DNA from: Pseudomonadota bacterium
GTDB lineage: Bacteria > Pseudomonadota > Gammaproteobacteria > Burkholderiales > Burkholderiaceae_C
Length of the DNA stretch: 64,000 nt
Direction: 5' to 3'
NCBI GenBank assembly: GCA_021845505.1
Contig: JAJZVU010000009.1
Span: forward strand, 1 to 64,000
Positions 8,346-15,611 of this stretch are shown piece by piece. Numbering within the stretch: the first letter of the stretch is position 1; every line of letters begins with the position of its first letter. The notes beneath the pieces were generated by a model that made no database searches, was not told where the DNA came from, and saw nothing but the letters and a program-made list of their open reading frames with translations. Made by a program: the position numbers and the translations under genes.

Positions 8346-8837
8346 ATGATGAACCAGGCAACGGCAGCGGCGACGCGCAGCGGCGCGATCGAAGGATCCA
8401 TCGTGGCGCGGCTGTGGGGCCTCGCCGAGGGCGTGCTCGACTGGCTGCGCTCGCCGGCTCTGCTCGCCGCGCGGCTGTATGTTTCCTACGTGTTCTTCAA
8501 CTCCGGGCTGCAGAGCCTGCGCGACTGGGCGGGAACGGTCTGGCTGTACCAGAACGAGTTCCACGTCGCGGTGTTGCCGCCCTACGTGGCCGCGGTGGTC
8601 GGCACCGCGGGCGAACTGCTGCTGCCGCCGCTGGTGGCCTTCGGGCTGCTCGGGCGCTTCGGCGCGGTGGGACTGTTCGTGGTGAACCTGGTGGCTCTGC
8701 TGTCGTACATGTACGCGCTGCAGGTGCCGGCGATCATGTTCCACTTCATCTGGGGCGGGCTGATCCTGATGGTCGCGCTGTGGGGGCCCGGTGCCTGGTC
8801 GGTCGATGCCTGGCGCAACGCGCGTCGCGCGCGCTGA
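8346..8837 (+). CDS. DoxX-family integral membrane protein
   Basis: The 163-residue protein has four predicted membrane segments (about residues 40-60, 78-98, 104-126, 130-150) and DoxX features such as LLAARLYVSYVFFNSGLQSL and AIMFHFIWGGLILMVAL. DoxX proteins are inner-membrane proteins of uncertain chemistry, linked to thiol/quinone and oxidative-stress functions. DoxX genes commonly occur beside DUF692/DUF2063/DUF2282 (bufferin) operons, and the bufA-bufB-bufC genes lie 2 to 5 kb downstream on the other strand. A GAGGAG ribosome-binding site sits just before the ATG. An ATG one codon later is equally possible. Confidence 0.85.
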   Translation: MMNQATAAATRSGAIEGSIVARLWGLAEGVLDWLRSPALLAARLYVSYVFFNSGLQSLRDWAGTVWLYQNEFHVAVLPPYVAAVVGTAGELLLPPLVAFGLLGRFGAVGLFVVNLVALLSYMYALQVPAIMFHFIWGGLILMVALWGPGAWSVDAWRNARRAR

Positions 8838-9285
8838 GGGTGCGGGCGAAGCGGCGCGTCGACCTCGCAGGGCGCCCGGACCGCGTCCCGTGGCGCCGCT
8901 CGCGTGCCGCGGCGGCCTTCGGCCGCGTGCCCGTGGGCGTGCCGCCGAGCCGCGCGAACCCCGCCGTGGGGAGGTTCAAGCCGCCGCGCCCGGTCCCCAG
9001 CGAAAGGACCCGCAAGCCATGCCATCGCACGCCGCAGGAGCACGAGGTGTCGTACCGCGGTGGTGGGACAATGCTGCCGGAGCCCGCCGACGCGGGCGTG
9101 AAGCAGGCCGTCGACCCCTTGCGCCGACGGTGTGCCTTTCGACATCCGCGACCCCGTCCCCGAGGGCATGAACCTGGACTGCCACCCCCCTGCGCGGTCA
9201 CGCACGGCGACATCGTTCCGGCCGGCTTCCTGCATCTCGGCTGGCTGGCCGATCGTGGCTGGGCGGCAGCGGCGGTGAACTGAGC
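8838..9285. other. Gene-poor stretch with a possible frameshifted coding remnant
   Basis: No intact gene is supported over these 448 bases. In the last 200 bases, pieces of good coding character appear in two frames: FDIRDPVPEGMNLDCHPP, then after a C-rich run (near 9184-9190) CAVTHGDIVPAGFLHLGW and LADRGWAAAAVN ending at the stop at 9281-9283. Joined by one frameshift they would form the end of a small protein whose stop is two bases before the next ATG. I do not recognise it. It may be a decayed gene, a sequencing error in the C run, or chance. Confidence 0.3.
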
Positions 9286-10227
9286 ATGCGGCTGGAGCGC
9301 GCGCGCGGCGAGGCGCTCGCCGCGGCCCTGGTCGCCGCGGCCGCGCTGGGTGCGCGAGTCAGCGGGGTCGACACCTTGATGTTCCCCGAGCTGGGGGCGC
9401 TGGCGCACGACGTGTTCACCCGCCCGCAGGGAGCCTGGGCGCGCGCTCCGCTGCAACTGGCCGTCATGCCGGCGCTGGCCGCGCTGATCGGACTGGGCCT
9501 GGCGCGCTGGCTTCCGCTGGGGCTGCCGGCGCTGGCCTTGAGCCTGGGCAGCTCGCTGCTTCTGCTGGGCTTGCTGCGCTCGCCGCTGGCGCCGTTGATT
9601 TCCGCCGGGCTGCTGCCGGTGGCGCTGCGCGTGCGCAGCCCGTGGTACCCGGTATCGATCCTGCTGGTGACCGCGACACTCGCCGCGGTGGTGCTGCTGC
9701 TCGCGGCCCTGCGCCGCGCTCCGCTGCCTGCCGCCGACGCGGCCTCGCGCATCGACGACCAGACCGAAGGCGCGGCCAGCGGCTGGCGCTGGCTGCCGGG
9801 CTATGCGCTGTTCGCGTTGCTTGCCGGCTTGGTCGCGCGCTCCTGGCACCTGGTCCTGGCTCCCCCGCTGTTCGTCGTCGCCTACGAGATGTACGCCCAT
9901 CCGCAGGTCTGCCCCTGGCGCGCGCGGCCCTGGGCGCTGCTGGCGGCGTGCGTCGCGGGCGCGGGCTTCGGCGTCGCGGCGGTGGCCTGGCTGGGAGCCG
10001 GGCCGCTGTCCGCGGCAGCCAGCCTGCTGGCCGGCGTGCTGATCGTGCGCGCTCTGGACCTGCACGTGCCCCCGGCACTGGCGATCGGCCTGCTGCCGCA
10101 GATCCTGCGTCGGCCGGGGTTGCCCTTCGTCGCGTCGGTCGCGCTGCTTTGCGCGTGGCTGATCGCCAGTTTCGCGCTGGCGAGCCAGGCCTCGCGCCGC
10201 TTGTCGGCCCGCAGGACCACGGCCTGA
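9286..10227 (+). CDS. HPP-like integral membrane protein
   Basis: This 313-residue protein is almost entirely hydrophobic, with about nine membrane segments and a break near residue 155. The first half (VDTLMFPELGALAHDVFTRP then LQLAVMPALAALIGLGLARW) resembles the HPP membrane domain, where a Pro-Pro/Glu-Leu-Gly-Ala segment is conserved. The second half (LPGYALFALLAGLVARSW then VVAYEMYAHPQVCPWRARPW) looks like a second copy of similar topology, suggesting an internal duplication. HPP proteins have been linked to nitrite or anion transport in plants and algae, but most bacterial ones are uncharacterised. No substrate can be assigned here. It lies in the copper island between doxX and the bufferin operon. 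Confidence 0.6.
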   Translation: MRLERARGEALAAALVAAAALGARVSGVDTLMFPELGALAHDVFTRPQGAWARAPLQLAVMPALAALIGLGLARWLPLGLPALALSLGSSLLLLGLLRSPLAPLISAGLLPVALRVRSPWYPVSILLVTATLAAVVLLLAALRRAPLPAADAASRIDDQTEGAASGWRWLPGYALFALLAGLVARSWHLVLAPPLFVVAYEMYAHPQVCPWRARPWALLAACVAGAGFGVAAVAWLGAGPLSAAASLLAGVLIVRALDLHVPPALAIGLLPQILRRPGLPFVASVALLCAWLIASFALASQASRRLSARRTTA

Positions 10228-10471
10228 GCCGGGCCATCGGGCGCACCGGCATCGTCGGCGGCAGCGCGCCGTGCGGCTGCGACGGCCTGGCCGACGCGGT
10301 CGCGCAGGCCATCGACCCCACGCCACGCCCGAGCTTGCGGCGCCGGCTGTCTGCCGTCGGGGCCTAGCGCGGAAGGCGGCCGCCGGGCGATGCGCCGCAG
10401 GGACGCGATCGACCGCGGATGCATCGCGCGCCAGCGCCGATGGCTGCGCGAGCCCGGGGACGGCCGGCGCG

Positions 10472-11050
10472 TCAGCGCACCGTCGCCAGCAGCGACTCCA
10501 GCTGCGCGGCGTCGCGTGGCGCGCCGAGGAACATGCGTGCCTGCCCCGACTGGTCTCGCCAGACCATCAAGGGGAACGCGAAATACGGGCCCGCCGCGTG
10601 CAGCACCTGCAGGTTGCGCGCCAGTTCCTCGCGCGTCGCCGCGGTCAGGCGCGCCGCCGGCACCAGGCCGCCGCCCGAGCCGGCTCGCGGGTTTTCGCCG
10701 TAGTCGTCCTCATTGCGCGCCAGCGCCTTGCCGCGGTCCGTGGCCTGGAGCATCGCCGCGGCCTTGCCTTCGCTGCTCGCCGCCAGCACGGCCACCGGGA
10801 TCCAGCGCAGGCGCAGGCCTTGCCTGCCGGCCCAGGGTCGCAGATCCTCGTACAGCTCGTGGCAGTAGGGGCAGTTGGGGTCGAAGAACACGTCGACCAC
10901 CCGCGGGCCATCGCCCAGGCTCACCGCGGTGGTTCGCGGCATCTGCCGCAACATCGCGTCGGCCAGTTGACGGACGCTCGAAGCGGCCTGCGCCGGGCCG
11001 CAGGCCGCGCAGGCGGCGAGGGCCGCCGCGACCAGGGTTCGCCGGATCAT
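10472..11050 (-). CDS. DsbG/DsbC-like periplasmic thioredoxin-fold protein
   Basis: The 192-residue protein has a Cys-containing signal or lipoprotein-like leader (MIRRTLVAAALAACAACG) and a thioredoxin fold with the active site FFDPNCPYCHELY, a CPYC motif as in DsbG. The protein is shorter than DsbC/DsbG and lacks an obvious long N-terminal dimerisation domain. Its ATG overlaps the stop of bufC by four bases (ATGA), so it is the last gene of the bufA-bufB-bufC operon. This placement suggests that it keeps cysteines of the bufferin peptide, or of its partners, in the right redox state in the periplasm. That role is inference. If LAAC or CAAC is a lipobox, the protein is anchored to a membrane. 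Confidence 0.8.
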   Translation of the reverse strand: MIRRTLVAAALAACAACGPAQAASSVRQLADAMLRQMPRTTAVSLGDGPRVVDVFFDPNCPYCHELYEDLRPWAGRQGLRLRWIPVAVLAASSEGKAAAMLQATDRGKALARNEDDYGENPRAGSGGGLVPAARLTAATREELARNLQVLHAAGPYFAFPLMVWRDQSGQARMFLGAPRDAAQLESLLATVR

Positions 11051-12003
11051 GCGCGGGTCTCCTCGCGGGTCACGGAATCGACGCCGTCGATCCAGCCGGC
11101 GCGCACCGCGTCGCCGAGCCAGCCGCCGACGTCGAAATCCTCGTCGCTGCGCGCCAGCGCGGCGCCCAGCGTGGGCTCCTCGCGCAGCGCGCGGATCCAG
11201 CGCGCGCCGCCGGCGTCCAGCGCGACGCAGTGGACTTCGAAGCCCTGGCGCCAGGCCCACGCAACCTGCGGTCCTGCTTGCAGCGCCTGGGCGATCGCCC
11301 GCAGGTCGGGTTCGCGGGCTGCGTGCAGTTCGCGCAGCGCGACCACCGCCCAGTCGGCCTCGACCAGTCGGGTCGCCGGCGCCAGGCGCAGCCGCAAGGC
11401 GTCCGGGTCGCAGGAGGCCAGGCGCTGCAGGTCGTCGTCGCGCAGCGCCGCGGGTGGCGCGAACTGCAGTTGCCAGAGCGCCTGCTCGAGGCGCGCGCAA
11501 TCGGCCAGCCAGGGCCAGGCGGCGAGATCGTCGCGCTGCCGCAGCCAGGCCGGGAAGCCCTCGCCGAAGCGCGCCAGATCGCCGTGCGCCGGCGGGCACG
11601 CGTGCCAGTGCGCGGAGGCCAGCGCGTCGAAGGCCTCGCCGCCGAGCATCGCGAGCACGCCCGGGTACTGCGCGCGCAGGGTGTCGGACGCATGGGCCGC
11701 GGCGTTGGCGCGGTAGGCGCGGATGCCCCGCGGCCAGCCGGCCGAGGCATCGAGCGGCGCCGCGCATCCGGGCTCGAACAGCGCGTCGAGCAGTTGCTGC
11801 TGGCGCCGAGCCTCGCGCTGCCATGCGGCCTGGCTGGCCGCAGCGCCCGCTGGCGCTTCGCGCCGCCCCCCGGGGGGGCTGAGCACGCCTTCGGAGCGGC
11901 CGTGCGGCGTGTCGGTGGATGGGCCCCCTGGCGCTTCGCGCCGCCCCCCGGGGGGGCTGAGCACGCCTTCGGAGCGGCCGTGCGGCGTGCTCAGGCCACG
12001 CAT
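11047..12003 (-). CDS. bufC: BufC-type (DUF2063) partner of the MNIO enzyme, with repeat-encoded N-terminus
   Basis: From ATG 12003 the protein has 318 residues. The DUF2063 domain starts at about residue 55 (REARRQQQLLDALF, AAHASDTLRAQYPGVLAMLGG) and runs to about residue 150, followed by a C-terminal domain. Family members are about 250 to 265 residues. The extra roughly 50 residues here are encoded by two copies of a 62-base palindromic repeat, each giving TPHGRSEGVLSPPGG and RREAP. The ATG overlaps the bufB stop by 13 bases and has an AAGGGG site seven bases upstream, so the repeats appear to be translated. DUF2063 proteins present the precursor peptide to the DUF692 enzyme in bufferin biosynthesis. 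It forms an operon with bufA, bufB and a DsbG-like gene. Confidence 0.88.
   Translation of the reverse strand: MRGLSTPHGRSEGVLSPPGGRREAPGGPSTDTPHGRSEGVLSPPGGRREAPAGAAASQAAWQREARRQQQLLDALFEPGCAAPLDASAGWPRGIRAYRANAAAHASDTLRAQYPGVLAMLGGEAFDALASAHWHACPPAHGDLARFGEGFPAWLRQRDDLAAWPWLADCARLEQALWQLQFAPPAALRDDDLQRLASCDPDALRLRLAPATRLVEADWAVVALRELHAAREPDLRAIAQALQAGPQVAWAWRQGFEVHCVALDAGGARWIRALREEPTLGAALARSDEDFDVGGWLGDAVRAGWIDGVDSVTREETRA
11850..11911 (+). repeat. 62-base palindromic repeat, copy 1
   Basis: This copy is identical over 62 bases to 11928-11989. It contains two hairpins, GGCGCTTCGCGCC and a seven-G/six-C palindrome centred near 11871, followed by GAGCACGCC. Such GC hairpin repeats are dispersed in many Burkholderiales genomes. 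Here the repeat is read through as part of the bufC N-terminus. Confidence 0.9.
11928..11989 (+). repeat. 62-base palindromic repeat, copy 2
   Basis: This is the second identical copy, 78 bases after the first. It ends one base before the bufB stop codon (complement 11991-11993), so the repeat pair fills the original bufB-bufC junction exactly. The 16-base spacer between the copies also stays in the bufC frame. Confidence 0.9.
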
Positions 12004-12893
12004 GCCAGGGCCCCTTCGGAGGTCGGTTCGATCGCGGCGTGCTCGTCGAGCAGCGCCTGGGCCTGCGCGGCCTCGCCGAGCAGCACGTCGAGCGCGGGCA
12101 GGTCGGTGTCCCACTCGATCAGCGTGGGCACGCGGCCCAGGCGGCGCAGCGCGTGGGCGTAGGCCATCCACACCGGAAGCGACACCACGTCGGAGTGGTC
12201 GTCGACGATCAGGTCGCCCTGCTCGCTGTGGCCGGCCAGGTGGATTTCTCCGACCATGCCCCGCGGTGCCAGCGACGCGAATTCGTCGATCCAGTCGCAC
12301 ACGCTGCGCAGCGGGTCGGCGGCGCGCGCATTGCGCGCATTGACCATCAGGTTGTTGACATCGAGCAGCAGGCCGCAGCCGCTGCGCCGGCCGAGTTCGG
12401 CGAAGAAGCCCGCCTCGCTCCAGTCGGCCTCGCGCCAGCCGACATAGCTGCTGAGGTTCTCGACCAGCAGCGGCCTGCGCAGCCTTTCCTGCACCCGCTG
12501 CACGTTGTCCACCAGGATCGCCAGCTGCGCGTCGGTGAAGGCCAGCGGCAGCAGGTCGTTGGCGTGGACCATCTGTGCGCCGCGCAGGCTGCCGCGGGCG
12601 AAGCTGGCGTGGTCCGACACCCGGCAGGGTTCGATGCGATCGACCAGGTCGGCCAGGCGTTCGAGATGCCCGGAGTCGATTCCGCAGGCCGCGCCCAGCG
12701 ACAGCCCGACGCCATGCAGGCTGACCGCATACGCGTCGCGCACCCGCTGCAGCACCGCGCTGGCGGCGTCGAAGGGGTTGAAGAAGTTCTCCGAATGCAC
12801 CTCGACGAATCCCAACGCGGGACGCTGCGCGTCGACGTCGGCGTAATGCGGCTGGCGCAGGCCGATTCCGGCGCGCTCGCGGGGTGGTTGCAT
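11991..12893 (-). CDS. bufB: BufB: MNIO (DUF692) multinuclear iron oxidase for bufferin maturation
   Basis: This 300-residue TIM-barrel protein carries the expected metal ligands: E31 and E35 (EVHSENFF), H60 (SLHGVGLSLG), D94 and H95 (SDHASF), E145 and N146 (LLVENLSSY), D178 and N181 (LLLDVNNLMVNA), H218 and H222 (EIHLAGHS), D232 and H233 (DDHSDVVS) and E260 (EWD). MNIO enzymes use two or three iron ions and oxygen to modify cysteines or other residues of ribosomally made peptides. The upstream bufA gene encodes a four-Cys bufferin-type substrate and the downstream bufC its partner protein. The start at 12893 gives the usual family length. Only 58 bases separate it from bufA, so it is in the same operon. 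Confidence 0.95.
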   Translation of the reverse strand: MQPPRERAGIGLRQPHYADVDAQRPALGFVEVHSENFFNPFDAASAVLQRVRDAYAVSLHGVGLSLGAACGIDSGHLERLADLVDRIEPCRVSDHASFARGSLRGAQMVHANDLLPLAFTDAQLAILVDNVQRVQERLRRPLLVENLSSYVGWREADWSEAGFFAELGRRSGCGLLLDVNNLMVNARNARAADPLRSVCDWIDEFASLAPRGMVGEIHLAGHSEQGDLIVDDHSDVVSLPVWMAYAHALRRLGRVPTLIEWDTDLPALDVLLGEAAQAQALLDEHAAIEPTSEGALACVA

Positions 12894-12951
12894 CGCTGTC
12901 TCCTGCTCGCGGGTTGCCGGGCCGGGGCCGCGCGGCCCCGGCCCTGGTCGG

Positions 12952-13278
12952 TCACGACATGCGCTTGGCCATCGCGGCCTCGAAGGCCTTGGTCTTCGCC
13001 GGGTCGGCGAGAAGGGCCTTGGCCTGCATCATGTCCAGGCCGCCGAGCTTGGCGCAGGTGCCCTCGGGCTTGACCGCGAAGTCGCCCGGGTTGTAGTTCA
13101 TCGTGGCCTGGCCCTTGCACGAATGCAGGCCCGACAGCCCGGCGCAGTCGTTGTGCCCGGCGGTGGCCACGCCGAAGCACTTGCCCAGCGTGTCGGCGTG
13201 GGCCGGCAACATGGCGGTCACGCCGCCCAGCGCAAGCAGGGATGCCGCGGCGGTGTTCAGGAATTGACGCTTGTTCAT
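12952..13278 (-). CDS. bufA: Bufferin precursor peptide BufA (DUF2282, four-Cys copper-buffering RiPP)
   Basis: This is a 108-residue secreted peptide with a signal sequence (residues 1-28, ending MLPAHA) and the bufferin/DUF2282 core: C34 and C45 in GKCFGVATAGHNDC, C54 in HSCKGQ and C75 in PEGTCAKLGG. In known bufferins, cysteines of this core are turned into copper-chelating heterocycles by the MNIO enzyme, and the exported peptide buffers copper in the periplasm. Beyond the core, a helical tail (residues 80-108, MMQAKALLADPAKTKAFEAAMAKRM) extends it by about 25 residues compared with the shortest family members. The GAGGAG ribosome-binding site is strong. It is the first gene of bufA-bufB-bufC-dsbG-like. 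Copper as its ligand is supported by the surrounding copA, copB and cueO. Confidence 0.93.
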   Translation of the reverse strand: MNKRQFLNTAAASLLALGGVTAMLPAHADTLGKCFGVATAGHNDCAGLSGLHSCKGQATMNYNPGDFAVKPEGTCAKLGGLDMMQAKALLADPAKTKAFEAAMAKRMS

Positions 13279-13494
13279 TTCAATGCTCCTCAGGGTGCTG
13301 GTGGAAAAAGTGGTCGTGCAGCCGAGTCACCGTGTCGCGGCCGCCGCGCAATGCGATCGGGTCCGCTGGTGGTTCCTTCGCGACTCCACGGGTTGGCAAG
13401 GCATGGGGTGCTCGCGCATCCCATGCTCGTTGGTCGGGGCTGCCGCGAATTCCTGACAGCCTCGGCGCAGGTGGGCATGCGTGGGGGCGCGCGC

Positions 13495-13692
13495 TCACGC
13501 GGCGCCCACGCGAACGGCGCGATGCACACCGGCGACCGTGCGCTGTTGCACGGCGGGTTGCCAGCCTGCCGCGGCCCAAGCCATGCCGATGGGTGACAGC
13601 GCGGTCAGCCAGCCGGGGATGGACAGCACGATGATCGCCGCCAGGCCGATCGCGTGGCGTGGGCCCGGGGTAGATGCGGTGGGGGTCTGCAT
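13495..13692 (-). CDS. Small hypothetical membrane protein, 65 residues
   Basis: A good AGGAG ribosome-binding site seven bases before the ATG at 13692 supports this short gene. Residues about 14-40 (AIGLAAIIVLSIPGWL and AWAAAGW) form one or two hydrophobic segments, and the tail is Arg/Val-rich. I do not recognise it. It lies 216 bases upstream of bufA on the same strand and could belong to the copper island, but there is no direct evidence. Confidence 0.5.
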   Translation of the reverse strand: MQTPTASTPGPRHAIGLAAIIVLSIPGWLTALSPIGMAWAAAGWQPAVQQRTVAGVHRAVRVGAA

Positions 13693-13865
13693 GGTCGTCT
13701 CCTGGGATGTCGGTTGTCCTGCAACATGGCGCGATGACGCGATCCATGTCCCTTGGTCGAGCCGACAGGCCATTCCTGACGCTGCGCGATCGAGTGCTCG
13801 CCGATGCGCGGGTCGCGAGGCCGGCGCCGCATCGCGCGCAACCCGGCGGCACGCAACCGCGGCGG

Positions 13866-14831
13866 TCAGCGCGGACTGCCGGCCAGCAGGGCGGCGAGCG
13901 CATCGCGCATCGCCTCGGGCAGCGGGGTCGACGCGACGTGGCCGACGATCCGCTGCAGCCCCTGGCCGTCGATTGCATGCGGCACCTGCCACAAATAGCG
14001 CATGCGTCCGATCTCCCGCATCATCGGATGGACCAGTCCCGCCACCCGTACCGCGGCCCAGGGCAGCGTGCGCACGCGCACGCGGGTCGCGTTCCCGAGC
14101 ACCCCCAGCGCCCGCGCCGCCTCGGTGATCGCGGCAAGCAGTTGCTCGCCGGTCAGGGTGTATCCGGGATGGAGCACCTGGGCGTGGGCCGGCAGTTCGG
14201 CCCTGCGTTGCGCGACCAGCACCAGGCAGCGCGCCAGGTCGGGCAGGTAGGCCCAGGCGTGGGGCCGATCGAGCGGGCCGGGGTAGGTGAGGCGGCCGCG
14301 GCGCAGGTCCTTCGCGATGACCAGGTCCAGCCACGATCCGCCGGCCGGGCCGCCGAAGAAATCGCCGGCGCGAACCACCAGGCTGCGCTCGCAGCCCGCG
14401 CGCATGCGCGCTTCCATCGCGCAGCGGATCTGCCCCTTGCGGGTGGTCGGCGCCTCGGGAGTCGCCTCGGTGACGGTGGGGGGCATCGCGGCGCCATAGT
14501 TGTAGACATTGCCGGGGAGCATCAGCGTGGCGCCGAGTTCGCGCGCCACCGCCAGCGCGGCCTCGTTCAGCGCCAGCGCCTCCTGCTCCCAGCGGGTGTA
14601 CGGGGGGTTCAGCGCGTTGACCACGACCGCGGCACCGCGCGCCTCGCGGGCGATGGCCGCGGGCCGGTCCGCATCGAACGCGAGGTGGCGGATGCGGGGG
14701 TCGCCGGCGCCGCGCAGCGGGCCGCGCGCCTGCGCGAGCACGTGCCAGCCGGCGTCGGCAAAGGCCTGCCGGGCGACGCGGCCGAAGCGGCCGTTGGCGC
14801 CGAGCACCAGGACGGTTTGCTGCACGGACAT
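13866..14831 (-). CDS. Atypical extended SDR / NAD(P)-dependent epimerase-like protein
   Basis: From ATG 14831 the protein has 321 residues. It opens with a Rossmann motif LVLGANGRFGRVA and has an acidic residue pattern suited to NADP or NAD binding, then VVVNALNPPYTRW and LMLPGNVYNYGAAMPP. A classical YxxxK pair is not obvious, which marks it as an atypical short-chain dehydrogenase (NAD-binding, SDR_a family), of which many act as isomerases, reductases or redox sensors. The upstream open-frame extension to 14975 was rejected because it runs through the dyad-containing intergenic region and is not conserved in character. It is divergent from the small secreted protein gene at 15017, with two dyad symmetries between them. 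Confidence 0.8.
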   Translation of the reverse strand: MSVQQTVLVLGANGRFGRVARQAFADAGWHVLAQARGPLRGAGDPRIRHLAFDADRPAAIAREARGAAVVVNALNPPYTRWEQEALALNEAALAVARELGATLMLPGNVYNYGAAMPPTVTEATPEAPTTRKGQIRCAMEARMRAGCERSLVVRAGDFFGGPAGGSWLDLVIAKDLRRGRLTYPGPLDRPHAWAYLPDLARCLVLVAQRRAELPAHAQVLHPGYTLTGEQLLAAITEAARALGVLGNATRVRVRTLPWAAVRVAGLVHPMMREIGRMRYLWQVPHAIDGQGLQRIVGHVASTPLPEAMRDALAALLAGSPR

Positions 14832-14933
14832 GGCTGGGTCGAAGCGCTGCGCGAAAGGCCTTGCGAGCGGCGACCGTAGCCGATTTCCCATGCCTTGGGA
14901 AGATTTCGCCGGGTTGCCGGGGGGGTCGGCCAA

Positions 14934-14954
14934 AACCATGCTCTTAGCATGGTT
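14934..14954. promoter_or_regulatory. Perfect dyad (nine-base arms) in a divergent promoter region
   Basis: AACCATGCT, a three-base loop CTT, and AGCATGGTT form a perfect inverted repeat between two divergent genes. Its length and spacing are typical of an operator for a dimeric regulator. No regulator gene is adjacent, so the partner is unknown. Confidence 0.5.
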
Positions 14955-14983
14955 GGTGAGCTGTTCCGATACCATCGTCGACG

Positions 14984-14997
14984 GTCGAATGTTCGAC
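14984..14997. promoter_or_regulatory. Second dyad GTCGAA-TG-TTCGAC before the 15017 gene
   Basis: Six-base arms separated by two bases lie 19 bases before the ATG at 15017, overlapping where a transcription start or leader would be. This may be an operator or a leader hairpin. Confidence 0.35.
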
Positions 14998-15016
14998 TAA
15001 AAAGATGGGTAACCAT

Positions 15017-15430
15017 ATGAAAAAACTCCTTGTTTGCTTGGCTTTCGGCATGGGTGTCGGCGTGGCCGCTCAGGCTCCGGCCTGGGCTTCCGGCATGGGG
15101 CTGAAAATCGACCTGGCCGCGCAGAACGGCTCGGGCGAGACGGGTTACGCCATGTTGACTCCCCACGGCAAGGGCACGCTGGTGCAGATCCACCTGCCGG
15201 GCGGCCCGGCCGGCGTGGCGCAGCCCGCTCATATCCACCGCGGGACCTGCGTCAAGCTCAATCCCAAGCCGGCGTTCGTGCTGTCGCCGGTCAAGGGCGG
15301 AAGCTCCAGCACCGTGGTGCCGGTGTCCATCCAGACCCTGCTGGCCAGCCCGATGGCCATCAACGTGCACGAAAGCGCGAAGGACATCCGGAAGTACGTC
15401 GCCTGCGGCGACATCCGCAAGTCGATGTAA
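15017..15430 (+). CDS. Small secreted protein with AHIHRG motif, unknown function
   Basis: This is a 137-residue protein with a clear Sec signal (MKKLLVCLAFGMGVGVAA, ending PAWA). The second ATG (15017) was preferred over the one at 15005 because it gives a standard signal peptide. The mature part is probably all-beta, with a possible metal-binding AHIHRGTC, then KPAFVLSPVKGGSSST and INVHESAKDIRKYVACGDI. Two cysteines could form a disulfide. The HxH followed by Cys, and a later His, are reminiscent of small CHRD-like or Cu/Zn-SOD-like beta proteins, but I cannot assign a family. A strong intrinsic terminator follows, so it is transcribed alone. Confidence 0.8.
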   Translation: MKKLLVCLAFGMGVGVAAQAPAWASGMGLKIDLAAQNGSGETGYAMLTPHGKGTLVQIHLPGGPAGVAQPAHIHRGTCVKLNPKPAFVLSPVKGGSSSTVVPVSIQTLLASPMAINVHESAKDIRKYVACGDIRKSM

Positions 15431-15451
15431 ACCAGACCCTGAGCCGGTCGA

Positions 15452-15486
15452 GGCCGCGGCGCGCAGGACGCGCAGCGGCCTTTTTC
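15452..15486 (+). terminator. Intrinsic terminator after the 15017 gene
   Basis: GGCCGC pairs with GCGGCC, with an inner GCGCG/CGCGC extension, and is followed by TTTTTC. It lies 21 bases after the stop codon at 15430. Confidence 0.85.
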
Positions 15487-15611
15487 TTGGGGCCGGCGCG
15501 CCACGCGGCGCAGCGTATTAACTGGAACGACTGGTACAATAAGTGTTTACCCGGTATGCGGCGAGGTGGCAGCCGCCGCGACCGTCCACACCAAGAACAA
15601 AGGATGGGTCC

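Noticed and set aside
11850-11989. Insertion sequence remnant at the bufB-bufC junction
   Set aside because: There is no transposase fragment, no target-site duplication and only two short hairpin repeats; a dispersed palindromic repeat fits better.
13720-13770. A third copy of the TGAC-N17-GTCA copper box
   Set aside because: TGAC-N17-GTCG is present, but the downstream CGACAG element is at a different spacing and no gene starts appropriately, so it is probably chance.
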